Translations under genes and position numbers: made by a program
DNA from: Humibacillus xanthopallidus
GTDB taxonomy: Bacteria > Actinomycetota > Actinomycetes > Actinomycetales > Dermatophilaceae
NCBI RefSeq assembly: GCF_006717145.1
Contig: NZ_VFQF01000003.1
Span: 1,178,001-1,242,000 of the forward strand
Direction: 5' to 3'
Length of the DNA stretch: 64,000 bases
The notes under the pieces: generated by a model
Databases searched by the model: none
Seen by the model: the letters and a program-made list of their open reading frames with translations, nothing else
Told to the model about the DNA's origin: nothing
In this document: positions 44,595 through 53,726 of the stretch, piece by piece
Position numbering within the stretch: position 1 is the first letter of the stretch
Layout: each line of letters starts with the position of its first letter

Positions 44595-47338
44595 CGTCCG
44601 CCCGACCGGCGCTGCATGACGCTCGCGTTGGCCCGTTGCGCGGGCGTCGCTGTGGTGCAACCGGCCTCGACGATCTTGTGGCCCGACAGCGCCACGATGT
44701 CGGGGTAGTGGCGCACGGCGTTGCGGTCCTTGTCCTTGTCCTGCTCGCTGAGGATCGCGTAGCGCACGAGGCAGGGATGGGTCTTCGTCGCGTCGTCGCG
44801 GGTGGAGCCGTGTGACCAGCCGTCGCGGTACTTCTGCTCCATCCACCCGTCGTGCTCGGCCTCGGCGAGCAGCTCGATGTTGCTGTCGATGAGTCTCGCT
44901 ACGACGTCCTCGTGCGCCACCGACGGGTGGCCGTTGCTGACGATGACGAGCCCGACGAGCGCGAGCACCCGAGGTATGCGTGCAGCGGCGGCCACGTTGT
45001 CGGCCCGGACCCCGTCGGGCAGGGCCTCGAACTCGACGTCGTAGAGGACGGACTCGCCCTCGACCGCCTGGCGGTAGAAGCCGTGCACGGCGGGTGCGAG
45101 CTCCTCGCTGTGCATCTTGAACGGGAGGTCGAGGTCGACGAGCCCCATGAACTCGTCGGCGTCGACGTGCAGCGACAGCTGGTCCTCGGGGGGCAACGCG
45201 GAGCGGCGGATGCCCGGCTGACCGCCGCTCCGCGTCAGCTTCATGATCGTCTCGAGGGACCGTGCCCCGTGCTCGTAGCGGCCGATCTCGAGGAAGGCGC
45301 TGAGCAGCCCGCCGTCGATGTCCATCTCGGCGTCCTCGGCGGGGCCCACGTAGCCTCCGGTCGCCCGCATGAGCAGCGCGCGACGCACGGGGAAGGAGAT
45401 GTCCGGGGGAGCGTCGTCGTCGACCCAGGATCCGATGAGGGCGTCGTAGCGCTGCCGCCGGTTGGGGCCGGCGACGTTGAGGTAGCCGCTCAACCGGCTC
45501 ACGAAGTCGGGGCCCTTCGCCAGCCGGAACTTCTCCTGCCTCGTGAGGCCGCTCCGCGCGGCGACGCCGGCGACCCGGGACGAGGACTCCTCCCGCGGTG
45601 AGAAGTTGGCGAAGTCGTGGCTCGTGCCCCCGGCGAAGACGAAGACGCACTTGCCGATCGGGTGGGTGATCTGGCCCTCCTGGAACGCGCCGTCCTGCAT
45701 GGGCGCGAGGAGGTACTGCAGCCAGAGGTACTCCCGCGAGTCGAACTCGTCCCAGAACACGACCGGGGTGGTGCCGCCGAGCACCTTGTCGCGGACCTGG
45801 TGCAGCGCGCCGACGAGCTCTGCCGGGTCGGAGTACTGCGAGAGGTTGAACTCGAGGATCGGCACCTTCTCACCCAGCACGGTCTTCGCGATCTGCTTGA
45901 CACCGAACGACTTTCCCGAGCCGGGAGGGCCGAAGACGGCGATCGAGAGCGGCTTCGACGGGTGCGGGTCGTTCTCGTAGCTCTTGACGAGGCGCTCGAG
46001 GCCACGCAGGCTCTCGATCTCGACCCGGTCGACCGCGGTGAGCTTGCCGAAGACCGCATACGGCACCTCTCCGACGAGCGCCCTAGGCCCGAAGAGCGCG
46101 ACGCGGCGCGCGAGTCCGTGGAGGGGGCGACCCGCCACGACGTCCTGGTCGCCGGAGGCGATCGTCCAGGCCTTGGACCGGCCGATGGAGGCGACCGACG
46201 CCGGGACGTCGGCCACCCGGTAGCGGAAGGACGGCTCGAGCAGGTCCGCCACGACCGCGGGTGGAGGGAACGTCGGCGTCGTCACGTCCTCGGCGGCGGC
46301 GTCCGTCGCCGGGCCGTACCCGACGGCGAGGAGGTGTCGTGCTGCGGAGAGACCCCGCACGATGCCCGCGCCGATGTCGGGCCTGACCTCGTCGGCAGCG
46401 CGCTGGACCCCGGCGGTCGTGGGGCTGCACCCCGTCAGCTCGGCGACGATCCCTGCGACGAGGCACGACATGCCACCCCACACCTGCCCGTGGACCCTGC
46501 GCGCCCAGGCTCCCTCGAGGCCGCCGGGGTCGAAGACGAGACGACACCGCGCAGTGCCGTCGTCGTTCCGGCTCAGCCACAGCGCCCCGTCGGTGCCGAG
46601 GGTGATGACGAGGTGCCGCGCCCGGGTGAGGTCGGAGATGCTCTGGTTGAGCGTCAGCTCCTGCAGCAGGTCCTGCGCCGTGTGCTCCCACGACAGGCCC
46701 TCGGTGATGCCGACCTCCTCCTGGCGCAGGTCGGAGGCCGAGGTCACGACGACGAGGCGGTCGCCGAGCTCGTGGCTGAGCCGTTGCCAGAGGTCGCCCT
46801 GGGCGAGGGGCGTGCACGTCTTGAGCACGACCCAGTCGACTCCGGATGCGGCGCCCTCGCGCAGCTCCTCCGGCCAGGCCGTCCGGTTCGTCGAGTGGCG
46901 GAAGCCGAGGGCGCCGTCGTCGACCACCACGACGGAGGCGGGCATCGCCTCGCGACGGGGCGAGACGGCATACCTCGTGTTGGGCTCGAGGCTGTCGCCG
47001 TAGCCGAGGTCGCGCGTGACGCGCCACACCGGTCCCTTGGCGCCGGCCGCAGCGGGGCAGGGCGTGAGGAGGGAGTACGAGCCCACGAGGCGGTGCTCGG
47101 GAGTCGCCCCCATGGCGAGCTCGGCCGAAAACGGTTGCGGCGCAACGGACCCCAGGTTGCGCAGGAGAGCGTGGAGCAGGGTGGCCCCGCCGGCCTCCTG
47201 CTCGATGCGCGTGCCCTGCTCAGCGTGGGTGTGCGGCCGGGTACGCACCCCCTCGTAGATGCGGTGCTCGATGACGACGTCGCCAGCGACGACGACGGTC
47301 CGAGGCCCTGCCTGCTGCTCACCGCGCACCTCTTGCAT
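44591..47338 (-). CDS. AAA+ ATPase with N-terminal kinase-like part and C-terminal RyR domain
   Basis: A 915-residue protein. Residues 100-360 recall a PfkB/ribokinase-like fold (LVITLGTDGALWLSR; SCLVAGIVAELTG), without the canonical GAGD site, so probably not an active sugar kinase. About 420-640 is an AAA+ ATPase with Walker A FGPPGSGKSFG (about residue 470) and Walker B TPVVFWDEFDSREY (about 525). Residues 825-895 are an RyR domain, WMEQKYRDGWSHGSTRDDATKTHPCLV, a ligand-binding module known from ryanodine receptors and from bacterial proteins. ATG at 47338. It is coupled to the SLOG gene, a pairing typical of predicted nucleotide-signalling systems. Function in this organism is inferred. 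Confidence 0.85.
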   Translation of the reverse strand: MQEVRGEQQAGPRTVVVAGDVVIEHRIYEGVRTRPHTHAEQGTRIEQEAGGATLLHALLRNLGSVAPQPFSAELAMGATPEHRLVGSYSLLTPCPAAAGAKGPVWRVTRDLGYGDSLEPNTRYAVSPRREAMPASVVVVDDGALGFRHSTNRTAWPEELREGAASGVDWVVLKTCTPLAQGDLWQRLSHELGDRLVVVTSASDLRQEEVGITEGLSWEHTAQDLLQELTLNQSISDLTRARHLVITLGTDGALWLSRNDDGTARCRLVFDPGGLEGAWARRVHGQVWGGMSCLVAGIVAELTGCSPTTAGVQRAADEVRPDIGAGIVRGLSAARHLLAVGYGPATDAAAEDVTTPTFPPPAVVADLLEPSFRYRVADVPASVASIGRSKAWTIASGDQDVVAGRPLHGLARRVALFGPRALVGEVPYAVFGKLTAVDRVEIESLRGLERLVKSYENDPHPSKPLSIAVFGPPGSGKSFGVKQIAKTVLGEKVPILEFNLSQYSDPAELVGALHQVRDKVLGGTTPVVFWDEFDSREYLWLQYLLAPMQDGAFQEGQITHPIGKCVFVFAGGTSHDFANFSPREESSSRVAGVAARSGLTRQEKFRLAKGPDFVSRLSGYLNVAGPNRRQRYDALIGSWVDDDAPPDISFPVRRALLMRATGGYVGPAEDAEMDIDGGLLSAFLEIGRYEHGARSLETIMKLTRSGGQPGIRRSALPPEDQLSLHVDADEFMGLVDLDLPFKMHSEELAPAVHGFYRQAVEGESVLYDVEFEALPDGVRADNVAAAARIPRVLALVGLVIVSNGHPSVAHEDVVARLIDSNIELLAEAEHDGWMEQKYRDGWSHGSTRDDATKTHPCLVRYAILSEQDKDKDRNAVRHYPDIVALSGHKIVEAGCTTATPAQRANASVMQRRSGGR

Positions 47339-47519
47339 GGCCTTCCCACCCGTCCTGTGACGATCCCCACCCGGACGGTGAGCACCGGGAGCGCGCGCCG
47401 GATGAGCTCGATGTGCACCTCCATCGTCTCGCGGGCGGGCAGGGTGCGACAGGCGGTTCGGGTGTCGCGGTCGTCACTGAACAGTGATGTCAGGCCCGCC
47501 CCTCGTTAGCGTCGTATGG
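47339..47519. promoter_or_regulatory. divergent promoter region
   Basis: A 181-bp gap between the divergent RyR-AAA and WD40 genes. On the plus strand TAGCGT (47507-47512) is placed 7 nt before a GTG at 47520, as in the leaderless promoters elsewhere. The AT-containing part GTCACTGAACAGTGATGTC (47473-47491) has a small inverted repeat TCACTG/CAGTGA (47474-47486), a possible operator. Confidence 0.4.
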
Positions 47520-48503
47520 GTGGGAGAGCCCGTCGGCGCCAGCCGAGGCATCGTCGTCATGCGTCACGCCGATGCCGTGAGCGCCGTTGCGTTCTCGCCG
47601 GACGGTGGGCGCCTCATCTCAGCATCCATGGACCGGACCCTCGTCGTCTGGGACGCCGGCAGCGGGGAGCGGCTCGCAACGCTCGCCGGCCATCACAGTG
47701 GGGTGACGTCGCTCGCGTGGTCGCCTGACGGGCGCCGAGTAGTCTCGGGGTCGTGGGACGACACGGTCAGGATGTGGGACGCCTGGAGCGGTGACCTGGT
47801 CGCCACTCTGGAAGGCCATGACCGCGGCGTCGGCGGCGTCGCCTGGTCGCCCGACGGCGCCCACCTCGCCTCGGCCTCTGGCGACAGGACGATCCGGCTC
47901 TGGGACGCGGCGACCCGCAGGAGGATCACGACCCTGCGCGGGCACGAGTACGGCGTCACCGCCGTCCGCTTCTCGCCCGACAGCACTGGCCTCGTCTCCG
48001 CCTCGGGCACCTACGTGGAGTACCCCATCGATGAGAAGGCAGACGCCCTCCTGCTCTGGGACGTGGCCAGCCACAAGCGGGTCGCCGCCCTCGTCGGTCA
48101 TCGGAATGTGGTTCGGGCTGTTGCCTTCTCGCCGGGAGGAGGGCGGGTCATCTCCGGATCCGACGACTGGACGGTCCGTGTGTTCGACATCGGCAGCGGC
48201 GTGCAGCTGGGTGACCTCATCGGGCACCGTGGCCCGGTGCATGGCGTGGCCTACGGTCCGGGAGCACGCTGGATCGTCTCGGGGTCGAGCGACGGCGCGA
48301 TCAAGCTCTGGGAGGGCGACACCTTCACGGAGTCACACACGTTCCGCCACCCGCCCGAGGGCGTGGAGATCGCGACGGTCAGGGACCACGAGGCAGGCGT
48401 GAACTCCGTCGACTGCTCGCCCGACGGCAGGTGGATCGCCTCCGGGTCCGACGACTGCACCGTGCGGATCCGTGCGGTCGAGGTCGCGCAACCCCTCGGG
48501 TGA
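47520..48503 (+). CDS. seven-bladed WD40 protein
   Basis: A 327-residue protein consisting of one WD40 propeller, seven blades from about residue 14 to the end (AVAFSPDGGRLISASMDRTLVVWD, SLAWSPDGRRVVSGSWDDTVRMWD, AVAFSPGGGRVISGSDDWTVRVFD, ...). No other domain or signal peptide. GTG at 47520 follows a -10 box at 7 nt (leaderless); GTG/ATG at 47484/47487 or ATG at 47560 are alternatives. Bacterial free WD40 proteins are usually scaffolds; next to STAND and HEAT genes a sensor or scaffold role is inferred. Confidence 0.85.
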   Translation: MGEPVGASRGIVVMRHADAVSAVAFSPDGGRLISASMDRTLVVWDAGSGERLATLAGHHSGVTSLAWSPDGRRVVSGSWDDTVRMWDAWSGDLVATLEGHDRGVGGVAWSPDGAHLASASGDRTIRLWDAATRRRITTLRGHEYGVTAVRFSPDSTGLVSASGTYVEYPIDEKADALLLWDVASHKRVAALVGHRNVVRAVAFSPGGGRVISGSDDWTVRVFDIGSGVQLGDLIGHRGPVHGVAYGPGARWIVSGSSDGAIKLWEGDTFTESHTFRHPPEGVEIATVRDHEAGVNSVDCSPDGRWIASGSDDCTVRIRAVEVAQPLG

Positions 48504-48570
48504 CCTGCGCCTCGGCGCCCCGGGAGCCCCTCGCCGCCCGCCCTAGACTGAGAGCGAGGAGGCGAGAGCC

Positions 48571-49953
48571 ATGCCACTCTTCGGACCGCCCAAGATCGAC
48601 AAGCTCATTGCCAAGGGAGACGTCGCAGGGCTGGTCAGAGCCCTGGCGTACACGAAGGACCGGCAGATCCCCACCGATGCCGCGGCGGCGCTCACAGCCT
48701 TCGGTGCCGCGGCGGTCGAGCCGCTGGCATCGGTAGCGCGCGACCCCCGCAGCCCCGGACGCTGGTATGCCTCCGAGGCGCTGTCGCGTGTCGCCGACCC
48801 GCGGGCCGCGGATGCACTGCTCGCGGCTCTGGGTGACGAGAGCGACGTGGTGCGCAAGGCTGCCGTCGCAGCGCTCGGCGGGATGCGTGACGTGCGTGCC
48901 GTCGACCCGCTCCTCGGGATCCTCGCGGACCCTCGAGACGACGTGCGCGGCGCGGCGGTGGCGGCCCTCGGTGAGATCGGTGACCGGCGCGCCGTCGAGC
49001 CTCTCGTCGGTGAGCTCACGGGGGAGTGGTCGGGGCTCGCCGTCGACGCACTCGGCCAGATCGGCGACGTCCGTGCCGTCGAGGCCCTCTGCCAGGTCAT
49101 GTTCGACGCGAGCTGGAGGCCGCGGTGGCGGGCCGCCGACGTGCTGGGCGACCTGGGTGACGTTCGAGCCGTGGAGTCCCTCATCCGTGCCCTTCTCGAC
49201 GAGGAGCTTGCAGCGAAGGACGCGCACGACAGCCTCGCGTTCGCACGTGCCCTCGGGGGTCTCGACCCCAGCCGATCGTCCTCCCTCCAGGCTGCCTCCG
49301 ACGACCAGACCGCCTTCGTCCGAACCCATGCGGCCATGGCGCTGGGCCGGCTCGGCGACCCGCGGGCGGTCGAGCCGCTGCGCGCCGCACTCCGAGAGCT
49401 CGACCAGCGCGGCGGAGGCAGTGCCTTCCGCGAGGCCGCACGCGCCGCGCTCCGAAGCCTCGGAGCGTCGGAGACCGAGTCCTCCGGGGGCAGTGATCTC
49501 TCGATGGGTGGGCGGGCTGAAGCCACAGGCCTCACCCGTCAGCCGAAGTCGCTCACCATCAACCTCGGCGATGTCGAGGAGTCGACCCTGCAGGCGATCA
49601 TCGAAGTCGACCAGTCGATGGTCATCGCCCAGGAGGCGAGGTCCGATCTCGTCACGCCCGCCCTGGCACACCAGGCGCTGAGCGCCAAGGCGTACGAGCA
49701 CCGAGCCGACGCCTTCGCCCAGAACCGCGAGTTCTCCAGCGCCGCCGACGAGTACCGCGAGGCGATCCGCACGGCGCCCTACGAGGACGAGGTGCTCTGG
49801 ATGAGCCTGGGCGGCGTCCTCTCGGAGCTGCGCGCCTACCCGGATGCTCTGGAAGCCCTCCAGACGGCATACGCGATCAACCCGACCAACGATGACGTCA
49901 TCCGCAACCTGTCTGTCGCGCAGGCGAACTCACGCTCCGCGGCCACGTCCTAG
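48571..49953 (+). CDS. HEAT-repeat protein with C-terminal TPR
   Basis: A 460-residue soluble protein. About residues 30-300 are HEAT/PBS-lyase-type repeats (AAAVEPLASVARDPR, RAADALLAALGDESDVVRKAAVAALGGM, RAVEPLVGELTG, ...). Residues 395-455 contain TPR-like helices (AYEHRADAFAQNREFSSAADEYREAIRTAPYEDEV). The link between has no clear fold. A TAGACT -10 box (48544-48549) and GAGGAGG precede ATG at 48571. The stop codon TAG (49951-49953) shares bases with the TAG of the convergent TIR gene (palindrome CTAG). Likely a protein-protein interaction scaffold; partner unknown. Confidence 0.85.
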   Translation: MPLFGPPKIDKLIAKGDVAGLVRALAYTKDRQIPTDAAAALTAFGAAAVEPLASVARDPRSPGRWYASEALSRVADPRAADALLAALGDESDVVRKAAVAALGGMRDVRAVDPLLGILADPRDDVRGAAVAALGEIGDRRAVEPLVGELTGEWSGLAVDALGQIGDVRAVEALCQVMFDASWRPRWRAADVLGDLGDVRAVESLIRALLDEELAAKDAHDSLAFARALGGLDPSRSSSLQAASDDQTAFVRTHAAMALGRLGDPRAVEPLRAALRELDQRGGGSAFREAARAALRSLGASETESSGGSDLSMGGRAEATGLTRQPKSLTINLGDVEESTLQAIIEVDQSMVIAQEARSDLVTPALAHQALSAKAYEHRADAFAQNREFSSAADEYREAIRTAPYEDEVLWMSLGGVLSELRAYPDALEALQTAYAINPTNDDVIRNLSVAQANSRSAATS

Positions 49954-51206
49954 AAGAAGATCTGGAACTGGTCGAAGCTCGCCGTGAGCCCCGGTGTGCC
50001 CTTGGCGTAGGTGAGGATCCCGACCTTGGTGAGGGCGGGGTCCAGCCGCCCCGTTCCGAGGTCGAACCACGTGTCGTACGTCGGGTCGTAGATCTTCGCG
50101 ACGTAGAGGCCGTTCTCGACCTCGATGAGCAGCCGTGCCTCACCGCCGGGCTTCACGGGCAGGTCGGCCGTCATCATCTCGCTGTCGGTGGCGAGGTCGC
50201 CGTCCTTGTAGGTCGTGTTGACCAGCGCCTTCTCCGTCCACCCGAACTGCACCCGGGTGTTGAGGTCGCTCCCGGTGAAGACCAGCCCGGCGAACCCGGA
50301 TCCCTTCGCGGGGAACGTGAGGTCGAGCCTGACGGAGTAGGACCCCGTCGGGGCAGTGCGCAGCAGGACGTTCCGGAAGGGCGGGGGCTGCTGGCCGACG
50401 ATCTCGAGGCGACCCTTGTCGGTGACCTTCCATTTCGCCGGATCCTCGTTGAGCCACGTCCAGCTCGGGTCGACGGCGCCCGTGAACTCGTCCGAGAAGG
50501 GCTTGGCCGCCGACTGGCTCGTCGCCGTCGGCGGTGTCGTCGGACCGGCCGTGCCGGCAGGGGTGCCTCCGCCGCGCGTCAGGAGCAGAGCGGCCACGAC
50601 GACGACCGCCAGCAGGGCGGCGGCGAGCCCGACCCAGAGGGCGATGCGGGGGGGCCCGGGCGCCGGAGGCGATGTGAGCGGCTCCGCGGCCTCGGGTGCC
50701 GTCGGGGGCGGCGGTGCCGTCGTGATGGCCGCCCGCGTCGCGCCTGTCGACCCGTCCATCGCCGCCGCCGTGTCCTCACCGACGATGCCGCCGCCCGGCT
50801 CGGAGCGGTCGAGAAGGAGCTGGACGGTGCCCACGAGGTGGTCGAGGTGCTGCTCGAGGGGAGGTGACAGCGCATCGAGCCAGTGCGCGTCGGAGATGAA
50901 GTACTCGAGCGCCGGAGACGGGGTGACGTCCTCCACCCGGAAGGGCAGGATCGGGATGCCGGCACTGACCGACCTCTCGATCTCCTTGTGCACGTGCTGC
51001 GAGCCGTTCGAGTTGGCCGAGAACACGAGGATGGTCAGCTTGCTCGCGTGGATCGCCTCGATGATGGACTCGGCGAACTCACGGCCGGGGATGACGTCGC
51101 GCGGGGCGATCCAGCAGCGGATCTTCTTCTCCTCCAGACGTGCACAGACAGCGTTGGCGATCGCCCGGTCGATGGACGAGTGGCAGATGAAGACGTCGTG
51201 GCTCAT
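49950..51206 (-). CDS. TIR-transmembrane-lectin-like receptor
   Basis: A 418-residue protein. Residues 1-150: TIR_2-type domain (HDVFICHSSIDRAIANAVCARLEE, IRCWIAPRDVIPGREFAESIIEAI), the kind that can cleave NAD+ in bacterial defence. A Pro/Ala-rich linker leads to one membrane span at about 203-225 (IALWVGLAAALLAVVVVAALLL). Residues 240-418: a concanavalin A-like beta-sandwich (FSDEFTGAVDPSWTWLNEDPAKW; VRLDLTFPAKGSGFAGLVF; ARLLIEVENGLYVAKIYD) placed outside. Thus an extracellular sugar-binding-like sensor joined to an intracellular TIR. ATG at 51206 with GGGAGGGA upstream. Catalytic Glu could be in REFAES, not certain. Confidence 0.88.
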   Translation of the reverse strand: MSHDVFICHSSIDRAIANAVCARLEEKKIRCWIAPRDVIPGREFAESIIEAIHASKLTILVFSANSNGSQHVHKEIERSVSAGIPILPFRVEDVTPSPALEYFISDAHWLDALSPPLEQHLDHLVGTVQLLLDRSEPGGGIVGEDTAAAMDGSTGATRAAITTAPPPPTAPEAAEPLTSPPAPGPPRIALWVGLAAALLAVVVVAALLLTRGGGTPAGTAGPTTPPTATSQSAAKPFSDEFTGAVDPSWTWLNEDPAKWKVTDKGRLEIVGQQPPPFRNVLLRTAPTGSYSVRLDLTFPAKGSGFAGLVFTGSDLNTRVQFGWTEKALVNTTYKDGDLATDSEMMTADLPVKPGGEARLLIEVENGLYVAKIYDPTYDTWFDLGTGRLDPALTKVGILTYAKGTPGLTASFDQFQIFF

Positions 51207-51542
51207 GTGGATCCCTCCCAGGCACCCCTCGCCGGGGCACACCTCACGTCTACCCGCGCGGGCACGCCGGGGGGAGGGCCATTGGGCCCGGTTCGCCCAT
51301 CGAGCACCATTCGGCGATATCTGATCAAATCCAGTTTGTCGCTTTTTCCCGACGAGTCGCCTGAGTCACGGCTATCGTCGTGCGGGTCCGGCTGGGGTCC
51401 GGGACCACGCTGATCGATCCCGAGCCGCCGATGTCGCCGGACGTTTCTGCTTATGCGCTGCGATGGCACGAGTGGGGAGCGAGATGGGGGCAACGACGCC
51501 ACGGTCCGCACGGGAGCACGAGCCCGGGCAGGGGATCCGGCG
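51207..51542. other. divergent promoter region of the TIR and PLD genes
   Basis: A 336-bp gap holding an AT-richer patch (51310-51345, GATATCTGATCAAATCCAG and CTTTTTCCC) unusual for the window, likely promoter DNA for the divergent TIR and phospholipase-like genes. TATCGT (51373-51378) is a weak -10 candidate with TTGTCG (51338-51343) upstream but at poor spacing. No gene is seen in it. Confidence 0.4.
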
Positions 51543-53726
51543 ATGACGGACGCCACGCAGTGGTTCGTCCCGTTCGCCAAGCCCGGACAGACGACGCCCG
51601 CCGATGTCGCCGGGCTCCCGTGGGGTTCCGGCACCGAGTACGCGTCGCGTTCCAGTGCGTCGGCCCCTGTGCCGATGGACACCGGGTGCACGGTGGAGCC
51701 CATCATCGGGGGCTACTGGGCCATGTCGGGCATTCGCGACTCGCTCGTGGCCTGCCTCGAAGCCGCCCGCAAGAGGTCGGCGGACCCGCCGCCGACGAAG
51801 CACGGTCAGCGTGGCCTCGTCTACGTCGCCGGCTGGCGGTGCAACCCCCTCCGCGACCTCTCGTCAGGCAACTCCTGGCAGACGAGTCCATGGATGGACG
51901 GCAACCACCCGATCCCGAGCGCGACGAGCCGCGACGAGACGGTGCTGGGCCTGCTGCTCGCGTGCATCGCTGCCGGCGTGACGGTGCGAGTCATGCTGTG
52001 GATGCCGACGAGCGACGTCGCCGACCGCGCTCACGGTCCGGACCACCTCTTCCTCGCTCACTGCATCGCCAAGGGCAACGAGCTGGCCAAGGCACGCCTC
52101 GGGACCTCCTTGGACCTGGGCGTGGTCTGCCTCGACACCCGAGTCAGCGGGGGGGCTGGCTCCCACCACCAGAAGATGTGCGTCATTCGCTGCGCCGACG
52201 AGACCCCTCCCGTCGCGTATGCCGGTGGCGTCGACCTCGCGTGGACCCGCCGGGACGCACCCATTGCCCCGGGACTTCATTCGCCCGACGAGATGCCGAC
52301 CTCCTTCTACTCAGGCGACTGGCAGTCGGGCGAGAGCCGTGGCCCACGGCCCGACGCCGCTCCTCAGGGCACCCCATGGGCCTTCGACGGATGGCCGTTC
52401 GGGGACGATTCCACGCCGGCGTGGATGCGAGATGTCCTCACGGTCGAGCGACCAACGCCTGCCGCCCGCCCGCCGGGCGACCTCGACGCGGAGGTCTACG
52501 GGGAGGTGCGTCAGAAGTGGCACGACCAGCACCTGCGCCTCAGGGGCCCGGTCGTCGCCACGATCGAGCACCAGTTCCGCGAGCGTTGGGGCGACAGCGG
52601 CGAGTACGCGTTGCTCGACCCGCACGCCCTCTCGGGGTGGAGCGCCTGGAGCGGTCGGGCGTACTTCACTGCCCAGTCAGCCATCACCGACGACCCCGCC
52701 CGGCCCGGGCGGAAGCAGGCCGAGCTGCCTCCTCCGGCACCGGTCGGGCAGGTGAGTGGTGGGACCAGTGCGGTGCAGATGTGGCGAACCATCCCGTTCC
52801 GAAAGCGCGGACCGAATCCCACGCGGTTTGCCAGGGGCGAGTTCACCGTCATGCGCGGTTATGCCCGCGCGATGTCGAAGGCACGAAACCTCATCTGCAT
52901 CTGCGACCAGTACTTCTGGAGCCTGCCTGCAGCGCGCCTGCTCAACCGGCAGCTCCGAGCGGTCCCCACACTCGGGGTCGTCATCGTCCTCCCACCTCAC
53001 GCTGACGCGCCGGACAGCCGGACGATCCATCTCGCGTCGGCGACCCACGTCGCCCGGCGAAACGCGATAGCGGCTCTGGTGGCGGGCTTGGATGCCGACG
53101 CCCACGACCGGGTCGTCGTCGTGAACGCATGGGACTTCTCACCGGCCGTACCGGACGTCGACATCGGCGACCGCGGCGTCTACGTCCACGCCAAGGCTCA
53201 CGTCTACGACGGCGAGCTGCTCGTGTGCGGTTCGGCCAACATCAACCGCCGGTCCTTCCTGGGCGACACAGAACTGGCCCTGGCCGTGCACGACCCGGCC
53301 GTCGTGAGCTCACACCTGCGCAGGCTCTGGTCCCTCCTCACCGCAGGGCAGGCCTGGCCGCAGGTCGGCGGAGCGCCCTACGACGCCTCCACAATGGGCG
53401 GCAAACCCTTCGTCACCGCCCTGCGCACCACCGCCCTGCGCACCGCGGCGCCGTCCAACGTCATCGTCGACCCGCACTTCATCGACCCGACCGCCGAAAC
53501 CCAACCCCTCCGCAGAGGAAGCCGGACGACGTCGCTCCGGTGGGGGGAGTTCGGGAACGTCTACAACGGCCTCATGGAGAACTGCTCGCTGCCGAACGAG
53601 CGCATAGAAAGTGCCACGAGCACGCTCCAGGACGTCTCCGCCGTGGTCGAGGATCCCCAGTGGTTCGCGTTCACGGGCCGCGTCGCTGCTGATCCTGCGA
53701 GCCGGACACCAGGTGGTGCGCCATGA
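51543..53726 (+). CDS. phospholipase D-like protein
   Basis: A 727-residue protein with two PLD motifs: HHQK at 208-211 (followed by MCVIRCADETPPVAYAGG) and H549-A-K551 in VHAKAHVYDGELLVCGSANIN with S and E downstream (RRSFLGDTELALAV). Both catalytic HKD-type sites appear intact (H, K, and the Gly-Gly/Ser-Asn stretch). No signal peptide or membrane span. ATG at 51543; GTG/ATG at 51453 is an alternative. It is the first gene of a coupled operon: the stop overlaps the ATG of the DUF6603 gene (ATGA). Substrate may be phospholipid or nucleic acid; not known. Confidence 0.9.
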   Translation: MTDATQWFVPFAKPGQTTPADVAGLPWGSGTEYASRSSASAPVPMDTGCTVEPIIGGYWAMSGIRDSLVACLEAARKRSADPPPTKHGQRGLVYVAGWRCNPLRDLSSGNSWQTSPWMDGNHPIPSATSRDETVLGLLLACIAAGVTVRVMLWMPTSDVADRAHGPDHLFLAHCIAKGNELAKARLGTSLDLGVVCLDTRVSGGAGSHHQKMCVIRCADETPPVAYAGGVDLAWTRRDAPIAPGLHSPDEMPTSFYSGDWQSGESRGPRPDAAPQGTPWAFDGWPFGDDSTPAWMRDVLTVERPTPAARPPGDLDAEVYGEVRQKWHDQHLRLRGPVVATIEHQFRERWGDSGEYALLDPHALSGWSAWSGRAYFTAQSAITDDPARPGRKQAELPPPAPVGQVSGGTSAVQMWRTIPFRKRGPNPTRFARGEFTVMRGYARAMSKARNLICICDQYFWSLPAARLLNRQLRAVPTLGVVIVLPPHADAPDSRTIHLASATHVARRNAIAALVAGLDADAHDRVVVVNAWDFSPAVPDVDIGDRGVYVHAKAHVYDGELLVCGSANINRRSFLGDTELALAVHDPAVVSSHLRRLWSLLTAGQAWPQVGGAPYDASTMGGKPFVTALRTTALRTAAPSNVIVDPHFIDPTAETQPLRRGSRTTSLRWGEFGNVYNGLMENCSLPNERIESATSTLQDVSAVVEDPQWFAFTGRVAADPASRTPGGAP

